In this document: positions 1 through 8,372 of the stretch, one piece after another | Numbering within the stretch: the first letter of the stretch is position 1 | Layout of the letters: every line of letters starts with the position of its first letter | Origin: Clostridia bacterium | GTDB lineage: Bacteria > Bacillota > Clostridia > Oscillospirales > CAG-272 | NCBI GenBank assembly: GCA_017397175.1 | Contig: JAFQKA010000001.1 | Coordinates: 72,266 to 136,265 of the forward strand | DNA: 64,000 bases | Reading direction: 5' to 3' | Translations under genes and position numbers: made by a program | Notes under the pieces: model-generated | What the model saw: only the letters and a program-made list of their open reading frames with translations | What the model was told of the DNA's origin: nothing | The model's database searches: none

Positions 1-990
1 GACACCATGGCGTTTTTCGAGGACGCGGGCGTGCCGCTTAAAACCGAGCGAGGAAAAAGAGTTTTCCCCGTTTCCGACAAGGCGGAGGACATCGTTTCGG
101 CCATGAAAGAGCAATGCCGCCGGGCAGGTGTTCGGGTGATTTACGAGCGCGTGCGGGGATTGAGGATCGAGGACGGCGTCATAAAAGGAGTTTTTGCAGA
201 CGGAGCTTACGATTTCGATGCCGTGATCCTATGCACGGGTGGCAAATCCTACCCGAGAACGGGCTCAGACGGAGATGGATACGAATTTGCCCGTCGGGCA
301 GGACATACGGTTACAAAGATCCTTCCGTCTCTGGTGCCCATAGTTGAGGACGGCAGACTTTGCGCGTCCATGCAAGGGCTTTCTCTGAAAAACGTTCAGC
401 TGACGGTAGTGGAAAAGTCAAGCGGTAAGGCGATATACCGCGATTTCGGTGAGATGATGTTTACCCATTTTGGCCTTACGGGACCGCTCGTACTCTCCGC
501 GTCTGCTCATATGCACGATCTTGAGAGAGGAAAGTATACGGCGGAGATCGACTTAAAGCCCGCACTTGACGAGAAAACGCTTGATAACAGGATTTTAAGT
601 GATTTTGCGGAGTTCAAAAACAAGGATTTTGCCAATTCGCTTGGAAAACTGCTTCCGCAGAAGATGATAGATGCGGTTATACGGCTGAGTGGTATTGCGC
701 CCGACAAAAAGGTCAATTCGATAACAAAAGAGGAAAGAACGGCGCTGGTGCGGCTTTTGAAGCATTTCAGCGTGCCCCTTCTGGGCTTCCGTCCTATCGA
801 CGAGGCAATAATCACCTCGGGCGGTGTTTCGGTAAAGGAAATAAACCCTAAAACCATGGAATCAAAGCTGGTCGCGGGACTGTATTTTGCAGGCGAGATC
901 ATTGACGTTGACGCATATACGGGCGGGTTCAACTTGCAAATTGCCTTTTCGACTGCAGTCCTTGCGGGCGAGTCGTCGGCATGGGGATAA
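1..990 (+). CDS. NAD(P)/FAD-dependent oxidoreductase, HI0933/BaiN-like (5' partial)
   Basis: The reading frame is open from the first base, and the visible 329 codons match the middle and end of the HI0933/BaiN-like flavoprotein family, which is usually a little over 400 residues. The N-terminal Rossmann glycine-rich FAD motif lies outside the window. The visible part has the family's second FAD segment (AVILCTGGKSYPRTGSDGDG) and the C-terminal segment GLYFAGEIIDVDAYTGGFN followed by LQIAFSTAVLAG, which closes over the flavin. The substrate is not known; some relatives are named aminoacetone oxidase or bile-acid reductase, and neither name should be transferred here. The gene ends 18 bp before cmk, so co-transcription is likely. 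The ATG at base 7 is internal, not the start. Confidence 0.85.
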   Translation, partial: DTMAFFEDAGVPLKTERGKRVFPVSDKAEDIVSAMKEQCRRAGVRVIYERVRGLRIEDGVIKGVFADGAYDFDAVILCTGGKSYPRTGSDGDGYEFARRAGHTVTKILPSLVPIVEDGRLCASMQGLSLKNVQLTVVEKSSGKAIYRDFGEMMFTHFGLTGPLVLSASAHMHDLERGKYTAEIDLKPALDEKTLDNRILSDFAEFKNKDFANSLGKLLPQKMIDAVIRLSGIAPDKKVNSITKEERTALVRLLKHFSVPLLGFRPIDEAIITSGGVSVKEINPKTMESKLVAGLYFAGEIIDVDAYTGGFNLQIAFSTAVLAGESSAWG

Positions 991-1008
991 AACGAAAGGA
1001 AAAATATT

Positions 1009-1683
1009 ATGATAAACATAGCTATTGACGGCCCCGGCGGAGCGGGTAAAAGCTCGGTTGCAAAGGCGGTTGCAAGCCGTCTCGGAATAATTTACGTTGA
1101 CACGGGCGCGCTTTATCGCACCGTTGGCTACTACGTTCGCAAAAAGAACGTTGACCCTCACGATGCGGACGGTGTTGCGGCACTTCTGCCCGAGATAAAT
1201 CTTGAAATAAAGTTTGAGGACGGCTGTCAGTGGGTCTACCTCAACGGAGAAAACCTTGGGGACGCTATCCGCACACCCGAAATGTCTATGTATGCGTCTG
1301 CCGTATCGGCTATTCCCGCGGTCCGCGCGTTCCTTCTTGACGCCCAGAGAAATATCGCATCAAAAAACAGCGTCATCATGGACGGGCGTGACATCGGAAC
1401 TGTCATTCTGCCAAACGCTGACGTGAAAATATTCATGTTTGCCTCCCCCGAGGCGAGAGCAAGACGCCGTTTCGACGAGCTTCAGGCAAAGGGGCAGAAC
1501 GTGAAATTCGAGGACGTGCTCTCGGAGATGAACGAGCGCGACTCAAACGACCGAAACCGCGCTACGGCACCCGCAGTGCCGGCAGAGGACGCTGTCATGT
1601 TTGACAACTCGGACGTTGATCTTGAGGGTAGTATCAAGTACGTTATTGACCTGGTTTTGAAAAAATGCGGCGATAAGCTGTAA
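1009..1683 (+). CDS. cmk: Cytidylate kinase
   Basis: This 224-residue protein phosphorylates CMP and dCMP with ATP in the cytosol. The P-loop is near the N-terminus (GPGGAGKSS, residues 7-15), followed by the DTGALYR segment, the NMP-binding region, and a lid-type segment with MDGRDIGT. The length is normal for bacterial Cmk. The ATG has an AAAGGA ribosome site about 8 bp upstream. It heads the cmk-plsC-ispH/S1 run, an order common in Clostridia that links nucleotide, lipid and isoprenoid supply. Nothing looks unusual. Confidence 0.96.
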   Translation: MINIAIDGPGGAGKSSVAKAVASRLGIIYVDTGALYRTVGYYVRKKNVDPHDADGVAALLPEINLEIKFEDGCQWVYLNGENLGDAIRTPEMSMYASAVSAIPAVRAFLLDAQRNIASKNSVIMDGRDIGTVILPNADVKIFMFASPEARARRRFDELQAKGQNVKFEDVLSEMNERDSNDRNRATAPAVPAEDAVMFDNSDVDLEGSIKYVIDLVLKKCGDKL

Positions 1684-1724
1684 CAAACGGCACTCAAAAT
1701 CCGTCTTATATATAGGAGATAAAG

Positions 1725-2333
1725 ATGAGAAGGACCTATAAGATACTTTACCGTACACTTGCACCGCTTTTGAAGGTGCTTTTCAGGGTGCACGGACACG
1801 GACAGGAGAACGAGCCGCCGACAGGCACTTCCTTTGTGGTCTGCGCCAATCATATAAGCGAGCTTGATCCAATCTGCATAAATATAATTCTCGGCAAAAC
1901 GGAGCCATATTACATGGCAAAAGCAGAGCTTTTCAAGATACCGATCCTGCGAGGCCTTTTAAAGAACGTTTTCCACGCTTTCCCCGTAAAGCGCGGCGGC
2001 AGCGATCTGGCGGCTATCCGCAAGACCGGTGAAATTCTGTCCGAGGGCGGCTGCATCGGAATATTCCCTCAGGGAACCAGATGCCGAGGGGTAGAAATTG
2101 AGGACACCGAGTTTAAAACGGGCGCGTCTCTTATCGTTTCCAAAAACCAAGCGGACGTTCTTCCCGTCAGAGTGGTTATGAAGAAGAACCGCTGGTGCCT
2201 TTTTCGCAGGATAGATATTTACGTTGGCGAAATGATAAAGTTCGAGGAGCTGGGATACGATAAGACGGACCGCGACTCGTACAGTAAAATGGCACAGATA
2301 ATAAAGAACAGGATCTGCGAGCTGGGCAAGTAA
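1725..2333 (+). CDS. plsC: 1-acyl-sn-glycerol-3-phosphate acyltransferase
   Basis: This 202-residue LPLAT-family enzyme transfers an acyl chain to lysophosphatidic acid to give phosphatidic acid at the inner face of the membrane. The catalytic HX4D box is NHISELD (about residues 45-51), and the glycerophosphate-binding block is FPQGTR. It is short, as usual for Gram-positive PlsC, and has no clear membrane anchor beyond the N-terminal hydrophobic stretch. The start is supported by an AGGAG site 8 bp upstream. It sits 41 bp after cmk and 24 bp before ispH. A second, more divergent LPLAT lies at 14339-15169. Confidence 0.93.
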   Translation: MRRTYKILYRTLAPLLKVLFRVHGHGQENEPPTGTSFVVCANHISELDPICINIILGKTEPYYMAKAELFKIPILRGLLKNVFHAFPVKRGGSDLAAIRKTGEILSEGGCIGIFPQGTRCRGVEIEDTEFKTGASLIVSKNQADVLPVRVVMKKNRWCLFRRIDIYVGEMIKFEELGYDKTDRDSYSKMAQIIKNRICELGK

Positions 2334-2357
2334 TCGAACACGCCTGAAAGGAGCACC

Positions 2358-4409
2358 ATGGCAGAGGTCACAATAGCAAAAAACGCAGGCTTCTGCTTTG
2401 GCGTGAAGCGTGCGACGGATACATTGGAGGCGGCGGTAAACGCAGCCGGGCCGGGCAGAAAAATTTATACGCTCGGTCACCTTATACATAACGATACCTA
2501 TAACCGGTCTCTTGAGGAGAGGGGTGTTGTTACCGTAGGTGAAGAGGATATTGAACGGATCGCCGCAGAAAGTACAAAAGACGCTCCCGCGACGGTATTT
2601 ATCCGCGCCCACGGGATCACGGCAGAGCTTGACGCGCTCCTTGCAAGATGCAAGGAGGAAAACCCTTATTTTGACGTGGTGGACTGTACCTGTCCCTACG
2701 TTAAAAAAATCCACAGAATAGCCGACGAGAACGGCGGAGAAGGGAAACTTTCCATTGTTCTGGGCAACCGCGATCACCCCGAGGTCAAGGGTATCGTAAG
2801 CCATTTTCGAGGGGACTGCCACGTGTTTGGAACGGCCGATGAGATAGAGGCATATTTTGGCGGTGAAAACAGGGATAATCTGAGCAAAATCACCAACAAT
2901 TTGCCCGTAATGGTGGCGCAAACAACTCAAAAATTGTCGGAATGGCACAAAAGTCAAAAAGTTCTGAAAAAACTCTGTACAAATCCGATAATTTTTGATA
3001 CAATATGCAGTGTGACTGAAACGAGACAGACCGAGGCAAAAGAGCTTGCAAAGGACTCCGACGTGATGATCGTCATCGGCGGAAAAGACAGCTCAAACAG
3101 CGCAAAGCTTGCCGAGATTTGTCGCGCGGTCTGTCCCGAGACTTATTGGATCCAAGAGGTCTCGGACATTACAAATTTGCAAATTTCACCCGAAAAACGG
3201 GTTGGAATAGCCGCAGGTGCTTCAACACCCGCAGGCATAATAGAGGAGGTATACAAAAAAATGAGCGAAAATTTTGAAGCAATGCTCGAAGAATCACTTA
3301 ACAAAACTTTAAATACAGGAGACACCGTTACAGGATACGTTACATCAGTATCCAATGCCGAGATTCAGCTCGACGTCGGCTACAAGGTTACCGGCATTAT
3401 CAAGGCCGAGCAGATCACAGACGATCCTTCTGTAAATCTCAAGGAGATGTTCAAGGTTGGTGACGAAGTTGAAGCTTTCGTTATCCGCGTAAGTGACATC
3501 GAAGGAATCGCAGAGCTCTCCAAGAAGAGAACAGATTCCGACAAGTGCTGGAAGGAGATCGAGAGTGCTCTTGAGAGCAAGGAGATCCTTGAAGGCAAGG
3601 TTATTGAGGCTGTAAAGGGCGGCGTTATCGTTCTTGCAAACAATAACCGCGTATTTATCCCCGGCGCACACACAGGCATCCGCCGCGACGGTGATCTTTC
3701 CGTTCTGGTTGGTCAGACCGTTAAGTTCAGAGTGATCGAGGTTAAGGGTCGCCGTGCATACGGTTCTATCCGTGACGTTGCTCGCGAGGAGAGACAGGCG
3801 AAGGAAGCCGCTTTCTGGGCAACCGTTGAAGAAGGCAAGCAGTACACAGGTACTGTTAAGAGCATGACAACATACGGCGCGTTCGTTGATATCGGCGGCG
3901 TTGACGGTATGGTACATATCACAGAGCTCTCCTGGAAGAGAATCAAGTCTCCCGCAGAAGTAGTTGCTATCGGTGACACCATCGAGGTTTACGTTAAGGC
4001 TCTTGACGTTGAAAAGAAGAGAATTTCTCTTGGCTACAAGACAGAGGCTACAAACCCCTGGAAGATCTTTGCCGACAAGTATGCGGTAGGCGACGTTGCT
4101 CCCGTTAAGATCGTTTCCATGATGCCCTTCGGTGCATTTGCTGAGATCGTTGACGGCGTTGACGGACTTATTCACATCTCCCAGATCGCACTTGAGAAGA
4201 TCGCAAAGCCTGCTGACGTTCTCCAGATCGGTCAGGTAGTTGATGCTAAGATCACAGATATCGACTTTGAGAACAACAAGGTAAGCCTTTCTATCCGCGC
4301 ACTCCTGGAGGAGGCTAAGGCGGCTGAAGAGGCTATGCCCGCAGAGGAAGCTGCAGAAGAGGTTGTTGAGGCTGTTGAAGAAACAGTTGAGGCAACAGAC
4401 GCAGAGTAA
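2358..4409 (+). CDS. ispH: IspH-S1 fusion: 4-hydroxy-3-methylbut-2-enyl diphosphate reductase with four S1 RNA-binding domains
   Basis: This is a fusion of 683 residues. Residues 1 to about 300 are IspH, the last enzyme of the MEP isoprenoid pathway, which makes IPP and DMAPP. The three iron-sulfur cysteines are visible at 13 (GFCFGV), 112 (DCTCPYV) and 217 (FDTICSVT), with the substrate histidines at 41 (LGHL) and 85 (RAHG). Residues from about 308 to 655 hold four S1 repeats; the third (YGAFVDIGGVDGMVHITELS) and fourth are closest to ribosomal protein S1, and the second is divergent. A glutamate-rich tail ends the protein. The fusion is known in Clostridia, where it may stand in for rpsA. 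A GAAAGGAG site precedes the ATG. Codon use becomes more highly optimised in the S1 half, as expected for a highly translated segment. Confidence 0.96.
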   Translation: MAEVTIAKNAGFCFGVKRATDTLEAAVNAAGPGRKIYTLGHLIHNDTYNRSLEERGVVTVGEEDIERIAAESTKDAPATVFIRAHGITAELDALLARCKEENPYFDVVDCTCPYVKKIHRIADENGGEGKLSIVLGNRDHPEVKGIVSHFRGDCHVFGTADEIEAYFGGENRDNLSKITNNLPVMVAQTTQKLSEWHKSQKVLKKLCTNPIIFDTICSVTETRQTEAKELAKDSDVMIVIGGKDSSNSAKLAEICRAVCPETYWIQEVSDITNLQISPEKRVGIAAGASTPAGIIEEVYKKMSENFEAMLEESLNKTLNTGDTVTGYVTSVSNAEIQLDVGYKVTGIIKAEQITDDPSVNLKEMFKVGDEVEAFVIRVSDIEGIAELSKKRTDSDKCWKEIESALESKEILEGKVIEAVKGGVIVLANNNRVFIPGAHTGIRRDGDLSVLVGQTVKFRVIEVKGRRAYGSIRDVAREERQAKEAAFWATVEEGKQYTGTVKSMTTYGAFVDIGGVDGMVHITELSWKRIKSPAEVVAIGDTIEVYVKALDVEKKRISLGYKTEATNPWKIFADKYAVGDVAPVKIVSMMPFGAFAEIVDGVDGLIHISQIALEKIAKPADVLQIGQVVDAKITDIDFENNKVSLSIRALLEEAKAAEEAMPAEEAAEEVVEAVEETVEATDAE

Positions 4410-4426
4410 GCAAAAAACAAATTACG

Positions 4427-4457
4427 GGGATCCGCGCAAGCGGATCCCTGTTTTTTG
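4427..4457 (+). terminator. Rho-independent terminator after ispH
   Basis: A perfect 9-bp stem (GGGATCCGC, loop GCAA, GCGGATCCC) is followed by TG and six T. It closes the cmk-plsC-ispH unit just before the promoter of the metal efflux operon. Confidence 0.93.
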
Positions 4458-4466
4458 TTTTTCCTC

Positions 4467-4515
4467 TTGACAAAGTCACATGAATGTGCTATCATATGAA
4501 TGAATAAACATATGA
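4467..4515 (+). promoter_or_regulatory. Promoter with overlapping ArsR-type operator dyads
   Basis: TTGACA at 4467 and TATCAT at 4490 are separated by 17 bp. Two perfect dyads overlap it. CACAT-N2-ATGTG (4477-4488) lies in the spacer. TCATATG-N10-CATATGA (4492-4515) starts inside the -10 and runs over the likely transcription start. AT-rich dyads placed this way are typical of SmtB/ArsR repressor operators, so repression relieved by metal is the natural reading. The pairing of dyads to the adjacent repressor is inference. Confidence 0.75.
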
Positions 4516-4529
4516 ACGGAGGTTCACAT

Positions 4530-4865
4530 ATGAAAAAACACGATCATAGCGGGCTGCTTGAGAAGATCAAGGCGCACAGTCCGGGGGACGAGATACTTTG
4601 CGATCTGGCGGATCTTTTCAAGGTATTTGGAGATACCACCAGAATGAGAATTTTGTATTCGCTTCTTGAGGGTGAGCTTTGCGTCTGCGCCATCTGCGAG
4701 CTTTTGGGCATGAACCAATCGGCAATATCTCACCAGCTGAAGGTACTGAAGGATAATAATTTAGTCGCCTGCCGTCGGGAAGGAAAAACAGTATACTACT
4801 TCCTCGCGGACGACCACGTGAGACTTATTATCGCTCAGGGCTTCGACCATCTTACGGAAATATGA
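4530..4865 (+). CDS. ArsR/SmtB-family metal-responsive repressor (CadC/SmtB-like)
   Basis: A 111-residue winged-helix repressor that should release its operator when it binds a divalent metal. It carries ELCVC in helix 3, the cysteine signature of the CadC alpha3 site. It also has a complete alpha5 zinc site: DDHVRLIIAQGFDHLTE places Asp, His, His and Glu with SmtB spacing. The DNA-binding helix is QSAISHQLKVLK. I chose the ATG at 4530 because GGAGG lies 7 bp upstream. An earlier in-frame ATG at 4500 overlaps the operator and has no ribosome site. It is first in an operon with an HMA protein and a P1B-ATPase, so it most likely controls zinc, cadmium or lead export. Confidence 0.92.
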   Translation: MKKHDHSGLLEKIKAHSPGDEILCDLADLFKVFGDTTRMRILYSLLEGELCVCAICELLGMNQSAISHQLKVLKDNNLVACRREGKTVYYFLADDHVRLIIAQGFDHLTEI

Positions 4866-4886
4866 TTTTGGAAAGGAATATTTATT

Positions 4887-5105
4887 ATGAAGAAAACTTT
4901 TGATATGGAAAATCTTGATTGTGCCAACTGCGCTTCAAAAATGGAGACGGCGATATCGAAAATTAAGGGCGTTGAGAGTGCGGGAGTGAATTTTATCTTA
5001 CAAAGGCTCACCATTGAGGCGCCCGAGGAAATGTTCCCCAAAATTTTGAAGGAAGCGCAAAAGGCTTGCAGGAAAGTTGACGTGGACTGCAAGATCATTT
5101 ATTGA
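4887..5105 (+). CDS. Stand-alone heavy-metal-associated (HMA) domain protein
   Basis: This 72-residue protein has the ferredoxin-like HMA fold pattern. The metal loop is LDCANCA (residues 10-16), giving the CxxC pair, and a VES..VNF strand follows. Such domains bind one soft or transition metal ion and pass it to, or regulate, a P1B-ATPase. Here the next gene is such an ATPase that lacks its own N-terminal HMA domain, so this protein probably serves it in trans. AAAGGA precedes the ATG, and the stop is 11 bp before the ATPase start. The usual methionine of GMxCxxC is replaced (NLDCANC), a form also seen in zinc/cadmium pump domains. Confidence 0.9.
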   Translation: MKKTFDMENLDCANCASKMETAISKIKGVESAGVNFILQRLTIEAPEEMFPKILKEAQKACRKVDVDCKIIY

Positions 5106-5116
5106 GGGGAAGAAAA

Positions 5117-6940
5117 ATGACAAGGTCGGATAAACGTGATCTTATTTCTATTATCGTTGCCGCTCTGCTTTTGGCGGTTGCGGTACTTTTGCCCTTTGAA
5201 GACCCGTGGTCTTCGCTTGCCGCGCATCTTGTTCCTTATATCGTTGTTGGCGGCAAGGTGGTGTGGAAGGCGGTCAGACAGCTGTTTTTCGGCAGAGTTT
5301 TCGACGAAAATCTGTTGATGACGATCGCCACCGTTGGCGCGTTTTTGCTGGGCGAAAACGTCGAGGCCGTGGCGGTCATGCTCTTTTACTCGGTGGGCGA
5401 GCTGTTCGAGCATATTGCCGTTGGCAGAAGCCGTCGAAATATTGCGGCGTTGATGGATCTTCGTCCCGATGTTGCCAGAGTGGTACGCGATGAGGTCGAA
5501 GTGACGGTGTCGCCCGATGAGGTGAAGACGGGCGAGGTCATTGTGGTGCGCCCCGGTGAGAAGATCCCACTTGACGGCAAGATCATTGAGGGACGGTCCA
5601 GCGTCAACACCTCCGCTTTGACGGGGGAGAGCCTGCCTCGTGATATTGCTGAGGGGGACATGGCGGTCAGCGGCACGGTGAACCTCAGCGGGGTCTTGAA
5701 GATTCGGGTCGAGAGTGAGTTTGAACAGAGCACAGTGGCAAGAATAATTGAGCTTGTGTCGGGCGCAGCATCGAAAAAGTCACGGAGTGAGGCGTTCATC
5801 ACCCGCTTTTCAAAATATTATACCCCTGCGGTGGTCATAAGCGCACTTGCTCTTGCTCTGATACCGTCTGTCATTGTTGGCGACGTTTCAAAATGGGTGT
5901 CGCGAGGGCTTGTTTTCCTTGTGGTGTCCTGCCCCTGTGCGTTGGTCATTTCGGTTCCTCTGTCCTTTTTCAGCGGTATCGGCAGAGCGTCGAGGCGCGG
6001 AATCCTGATCAAGGGTTCGGGATATCTTGACGGACTTTCAAGGATCAAAACCGTGGTTTTCGACAAGACGGGCACGTTGACTAAAGGTGAATTTGAGGTA
6101 TCGGGCGTTGAGGCAGAAAACGGGATCGACCGCGTTGAGCTTCTGTCTTCGGCGGCATCGGCTGAGCTTTATTCAAATCATCCCATCGCGCGTTCGATCG
6201 TTCGCGCAGCAGTTGATGAGATAAAAAAGCCCTCGCAGGTCAGCGAGATCCCGGGACTTGGCATTGAGGCTGAGATTGACGGCATGACTGTCCTTGTGGG
6301 CAATGATCGGCTGATGCGAGAGAAAAACATTGATATTAAACCGAGCGGAAAAATCGGTACGCCGGTCTACGTTGCACGTGATGGCAAATACCTTGGGTGC
6401 ATTACTGTTTCCGACAGCATAAAGGAGGAAGCGAGAGGGCTTGTTGCCGCTTTGAAAAAGACGAGTGTTCAAAAGACTGTCATGCTCACGGGCGACCGCG
6501 CAGAGATCGGTGAGGCGGTTGCAAGGGAGCTTTCCGTCGACGAGGCTGTCTGCGCGCTCTTGCCCGAGGGCAAGGTGAGCGCGATCGAAGGATTTCTGAT
6601 TCCCCATAAGATCTCGGTAGCCTTTGTGGGCGACGGTATAAACGATGCCCCCGTGTTGACCCGCGCCGACATCGGTATTGCCATGGGTGCCATGGGAAGT
6701 GACGCGGCGATAGAGGCGGCGGACGTTGTTTTAATGGACGACAATTTGGCTAAGATCCCCGAAGCGATAAGTCTGTCCCGCAGGGCCATGGGGATTGTAA
6801 AGCAGAACATTGTTTTTGCTATTTCCGTCAAGCTCTGCGTTCTTGCGCTGTCGGCGTTCGGTGTCACGGGAATGTGGCTTGCAATATTTGCAGACGTTGG
6901 TGTTGCGGTGCTGGCGATCCTTAACGCCATGAGGGCGTAA
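5117..6940 (+). CDS. Heavy-metal-translocating P1B-type ATPase (Zn/Cd/Pb class)
   Basis: A membrane pump of 607 residues that exports metal at the cost of ATP. Visible in order are two N-terminal membrane helices, the actuator TGES motif, a helix with SCPCALV (metal-binding CPC), the phosphorylation site DKTGTLT, the hinge GDGINDAP, and two final helices. The last helices contain ISVK and FADVG; this Lys/Asp pair marks the P1B-2 class, which moves Zn, Cd and Pb rather than Cu. The N-terminal HMA domain common in the family is missing and is encoded by the preceding gene. I start it at the ATG at 5117, which has AGGGGA 6 bp upstream; a TTG at 5102 would only add five residues. Confidence 0.94.
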   Translation: MTRSDKRDLISIIVAALLLAVAVLLPFEDPWSSLAAHLVPYIVVGGKVVWKAVRQLFFGRVFDENLLMTIATVGAFLLGENVEAVAVMLFYSVGELFEHIAVGRSRRNIAALMDLRPDVARVVRDEVEVTVSPDEVKTGEVIVVRPGEKIPLDGKIIEGRSSVNTSALTGESLPRDIAEGDMAVSGTVNLSGVLKIRVESEFEQSTVARIIELVSGAASKKSRSEAFITRFSKYYTPAVVISALALALIPSVIVGDVSKWVSRGLVFLVVSCPCALVISVPLSFFSGIGRASRRGILIKGSGYLDGLSRIKTVVFDKTGTLTKGEFEVSGVEAENGIDRVELLSSAASAELYSNHPIARSIVRAAVDEIKKPSQVSEIPGLGIEAEIDGMTVLVGNDRLMREKNIDIKPSGKIGTPVYVARDGKYLGCITVSDSIKEEARGLVAALKKTSVQKTVMLTGDRAEIGEAVARELSVDEAVCALLPEGKVSAIEGFLIPHKISVAFVGDGINDAPVLTRADIGIAMGAMGSDAAIEAADVVLMDDNLAKIPEAISLSRRAMGIVKQNIVFAISVKLCVLALSAFGVTGMWLAIFADVGVAVLAILNAMRA

Positions 6941-6971
6941 AGTGAAAAATGATTTGGTTTGATTGCACGTC

Positions 6972-7000
6972 TTGACTTTTTGACCTTGGCGTGGTAAAAT
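6972..7000 (+). promoter_or_regulatory. Sigma-A-type promoter for the amidohydrolase gene
   Basis: TTGACT at 6972 and TAAAAT at 6995 are spaced by 17 bp, about 50 bp before the start codon of the next gene. Confidence 0.7.
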
Positions 7001-7049
7001 TATCGGAAAACGGCGATATTTGCCGAATTTTCTGCGGAGATGTTCAGTT

Positions 7050-7862
7050 ATGGTAGATAATAAATTTTACACGATAGATTTCCACTGCCACGTATATCCC
7101 GAAAAGATCGCACAGAAGGCGGCTCACGCAACGGGCGATTTTTATGACGCGGGCGTAGAGGGCGAGGGTACTCTGGCAGACCTTCTTGAAACGGGTATGC
7201 AGGCAGGAACAGATTTCTTCGTTATCCAGTCTGTTGCTACAACGCCTCATCAGGTGCATAGTATAAATCGATTTATTTCCGAGCTTGCAGCGGCAAATCC
7301 CGGTAAAACACTCGGTTTTGGTGCAATGCACCCGGAAAGCGAGGATATTGACGGGGATTTTGACGAAATGCTTGAGCTTGGGCTGAAGGGCGTGAAGATC
7401 CACCCCGATATTCAAAAATTTGCTCTTGACGACAAGCGTTGCGACCGCATTTATGCCCGCTGCTCGGAGGCAGGTATCCCTATTCTTATTCACACGGGTG
7501 ATTACCGCTACGATTACTCCAATCCCAACAGGCTTATTCCCGTTCTGCGTGCTTTCCCTCGTCTCAAGGTTGTTGGCGCGCACCTTGGCGGCTGGTCTGT
7601 TTATGAGGAGGCGAGCCGCGCACTTTGCGATTTTGAAAATCTCTACGTTGACTGCTCATCTACGTTTCAGTTTACCTCGGAGGAGAATGCGCTTGAGTGC
7701 ATGAAGCGTTACGGATATGAAAAAGTGATGTACGGCACCGATTATCCCATGTGGTCGCCCAAAAAGGAGATAGAGTATTTCATGACCCTGCCTCTCAGTG
7801 ACGACCAACGCGCCGCGATCCTTTCCGGTAATGCAAAAAGATTGCTTGGACTTGAAAAATAA
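7050..7862 (+). CDS. Amidohydrolase-family metal-dependent hydrolase
   Basis: A TIM-barrel amidohydrolase of 270 residues of the amidohydrolase_2 (ACMSD-like) type. The metal ligands can be followed along the barrel: HCH at residues 12-14, a histidine in KIHPDIQK, the next in IPILIHTGD, one in VVGAHLGGW, and the late aspartate in YGTDYPMW. The natural substrate is unknown; relatives act on cyclic amides or decarboxylate aromatic acids. It is transcribed alone from its own promoter and closed by a strong terminator. The ATG at 7050 has GGAG upstream; an upstream TTG at 7020 has none. Confidence 0.85.
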   Translation: MVDNKFYTIDFHCHVYPEKIAQKAAHATGDFYDAGVEGEGTLADLLETGMQAGTDFFVIQSVATTPHQVHSINRFISELAAANPGKTLGFGAMHPESEDIDGDFDEMLELGLKGVKIHPDIQKFALDDKRCDRIYARCSEAGIPILIHTGDYRYDYSNPNRLIPVLRAFPRLKVVGAHLGGWSVYEEASRALCDFENLYVDCSSTFQFTSEENALECMKRYGYEKVMYGTDYPMWSPKKEIEYFMTLPLSDDQRAAILSGNAKRLLGLEK

Positions 7863-7865
7863 AAA

Positions 7866-7894
7866 AACGGGAGGCAGAAGCCTCCCGTTTTGGA
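7866..7894 (+). terminator. Rho-independent terminator after the amidohydrolase gene
   Basis: The stem ACGGGAGGC / GCCTCCCGT has a short AGAA loop and is followed by TTTT. It lies directly after the stop codon. Confidence 0.9.
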
Positions 7895-7974
7895 CTCTTC
7901 AGCCATTTTTCTTCAATATGTAAAGCGGTGTTTTTGGCGCAATGCAAAAAAACTAAAAAAATATCAAAAAACAC

Positions 7975-8192
7975 TTGACAAACAGCGCAAATGGTGGTAA
8001 AATAACTCTACCTCTGCATGAGGGCTTTTTTGTTGTGCAAAGAAAAAGGACAAGCATTTGACCTTTTCTTGACCGCAAAATATCGGGCTTTGGCGCCAAA
8101 TCCTACGGGATTCAAGGCCCTGCCGGCATCAGAGGGAGGTACACGGCCGTCCTGCGACGGCAAATAATTAAGAATTGGGAGGTGCCGAAATC
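7975..8192 (+). promoter_or_regulatory. Promoter and long leader of the rpmG-secE-nusG-rplK-rplA operon
   Basis: TTGACA at 7975 and TAAAAT at 7998 (17-bp spacer) form a strong promoter. The transcript then has about 185 nt of leader before rpmG. The leader holds a small hairpin followed by a T-run (CCTC..GAGG then CTTTTTT, near 8012-8031), a second stem (AAGAAAAAGG / CCTTTTCTT, near 8041-8070), a TTTGGCGCCAAA palindrome near 8091, and GCCGTC / GACGGC near 8143. I found no tRNA in it. The early T-run hairpin could be an attenuator, but that is inference. The 110 bp before the promoter hold nothing I can name. Confidence 0.65.
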
Positions 8193-8354
8193 ATGGCTAA
8201 TGATGCAAGAGTCAAGATTACTCTCGTTTGCTCCGAATGCAAGCAGAGAAATTACGACACAAAAAAGAACAAGAAGAATGACCCTGACAGACTTGAAATG
8301 AATAAGTTCTGCCGCTTCTGCCGCAAGCACACTCTTCACAAAGAGTCTAAGTGA
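8193..8354 (+). CDS. rpmG: 50S ribosomal protein L33
   Basis: A 53-residue protein of the large ribosomal subunit. It has the family start ([11 protein letters not shown]) and a four-cysteine zinc ribbon: CSEC near residues 13-16 and CRFC at 40-43. It is therefore the zinc-binding (C+) form of L33, which in other bacteria can be swapped for a C- paralogue under zinc limitation. No second copy lies in this window. GGGAGG precedes the ATG by about 7 bp. It opens the secE-nusG-rplK-rplA operon, a position L33 has in many Firmicutes. Confidence 0.96.
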   Translation: MANDARVKITLVCSECKQRNYDTKKNKKNDPDRLEMNKFCRFCRKHTLHKESK

Positions 8355-8372
8355 TAGGGAAGGGGAAACAAA

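Noticed and set aside
1959-2957. 332-codon open frame on the minus strand opposite plsC and ispH
   Set aside because: It is the antisense of two sure genes, has no ribosome site and no recognisable domain.
3345-4175. 276-codon minus-strand frame opposite the S1 repeats
   Set aside because: Caused by repeated biased codons in the S1 part of the fusion.
5102-5116. TTG start adding five residues to the P1B-ATPase
   Set aside because: The ATG at 5117 has a well-placed AGGGGA site, whereas the TTG overlaps the end of the HMA gene and has none.
7981-8192. Possible tRNA in the leader before rpmG
   Set aside because: No T-loop consensus or four-arm fold could be built; the stems are simple hairpins.
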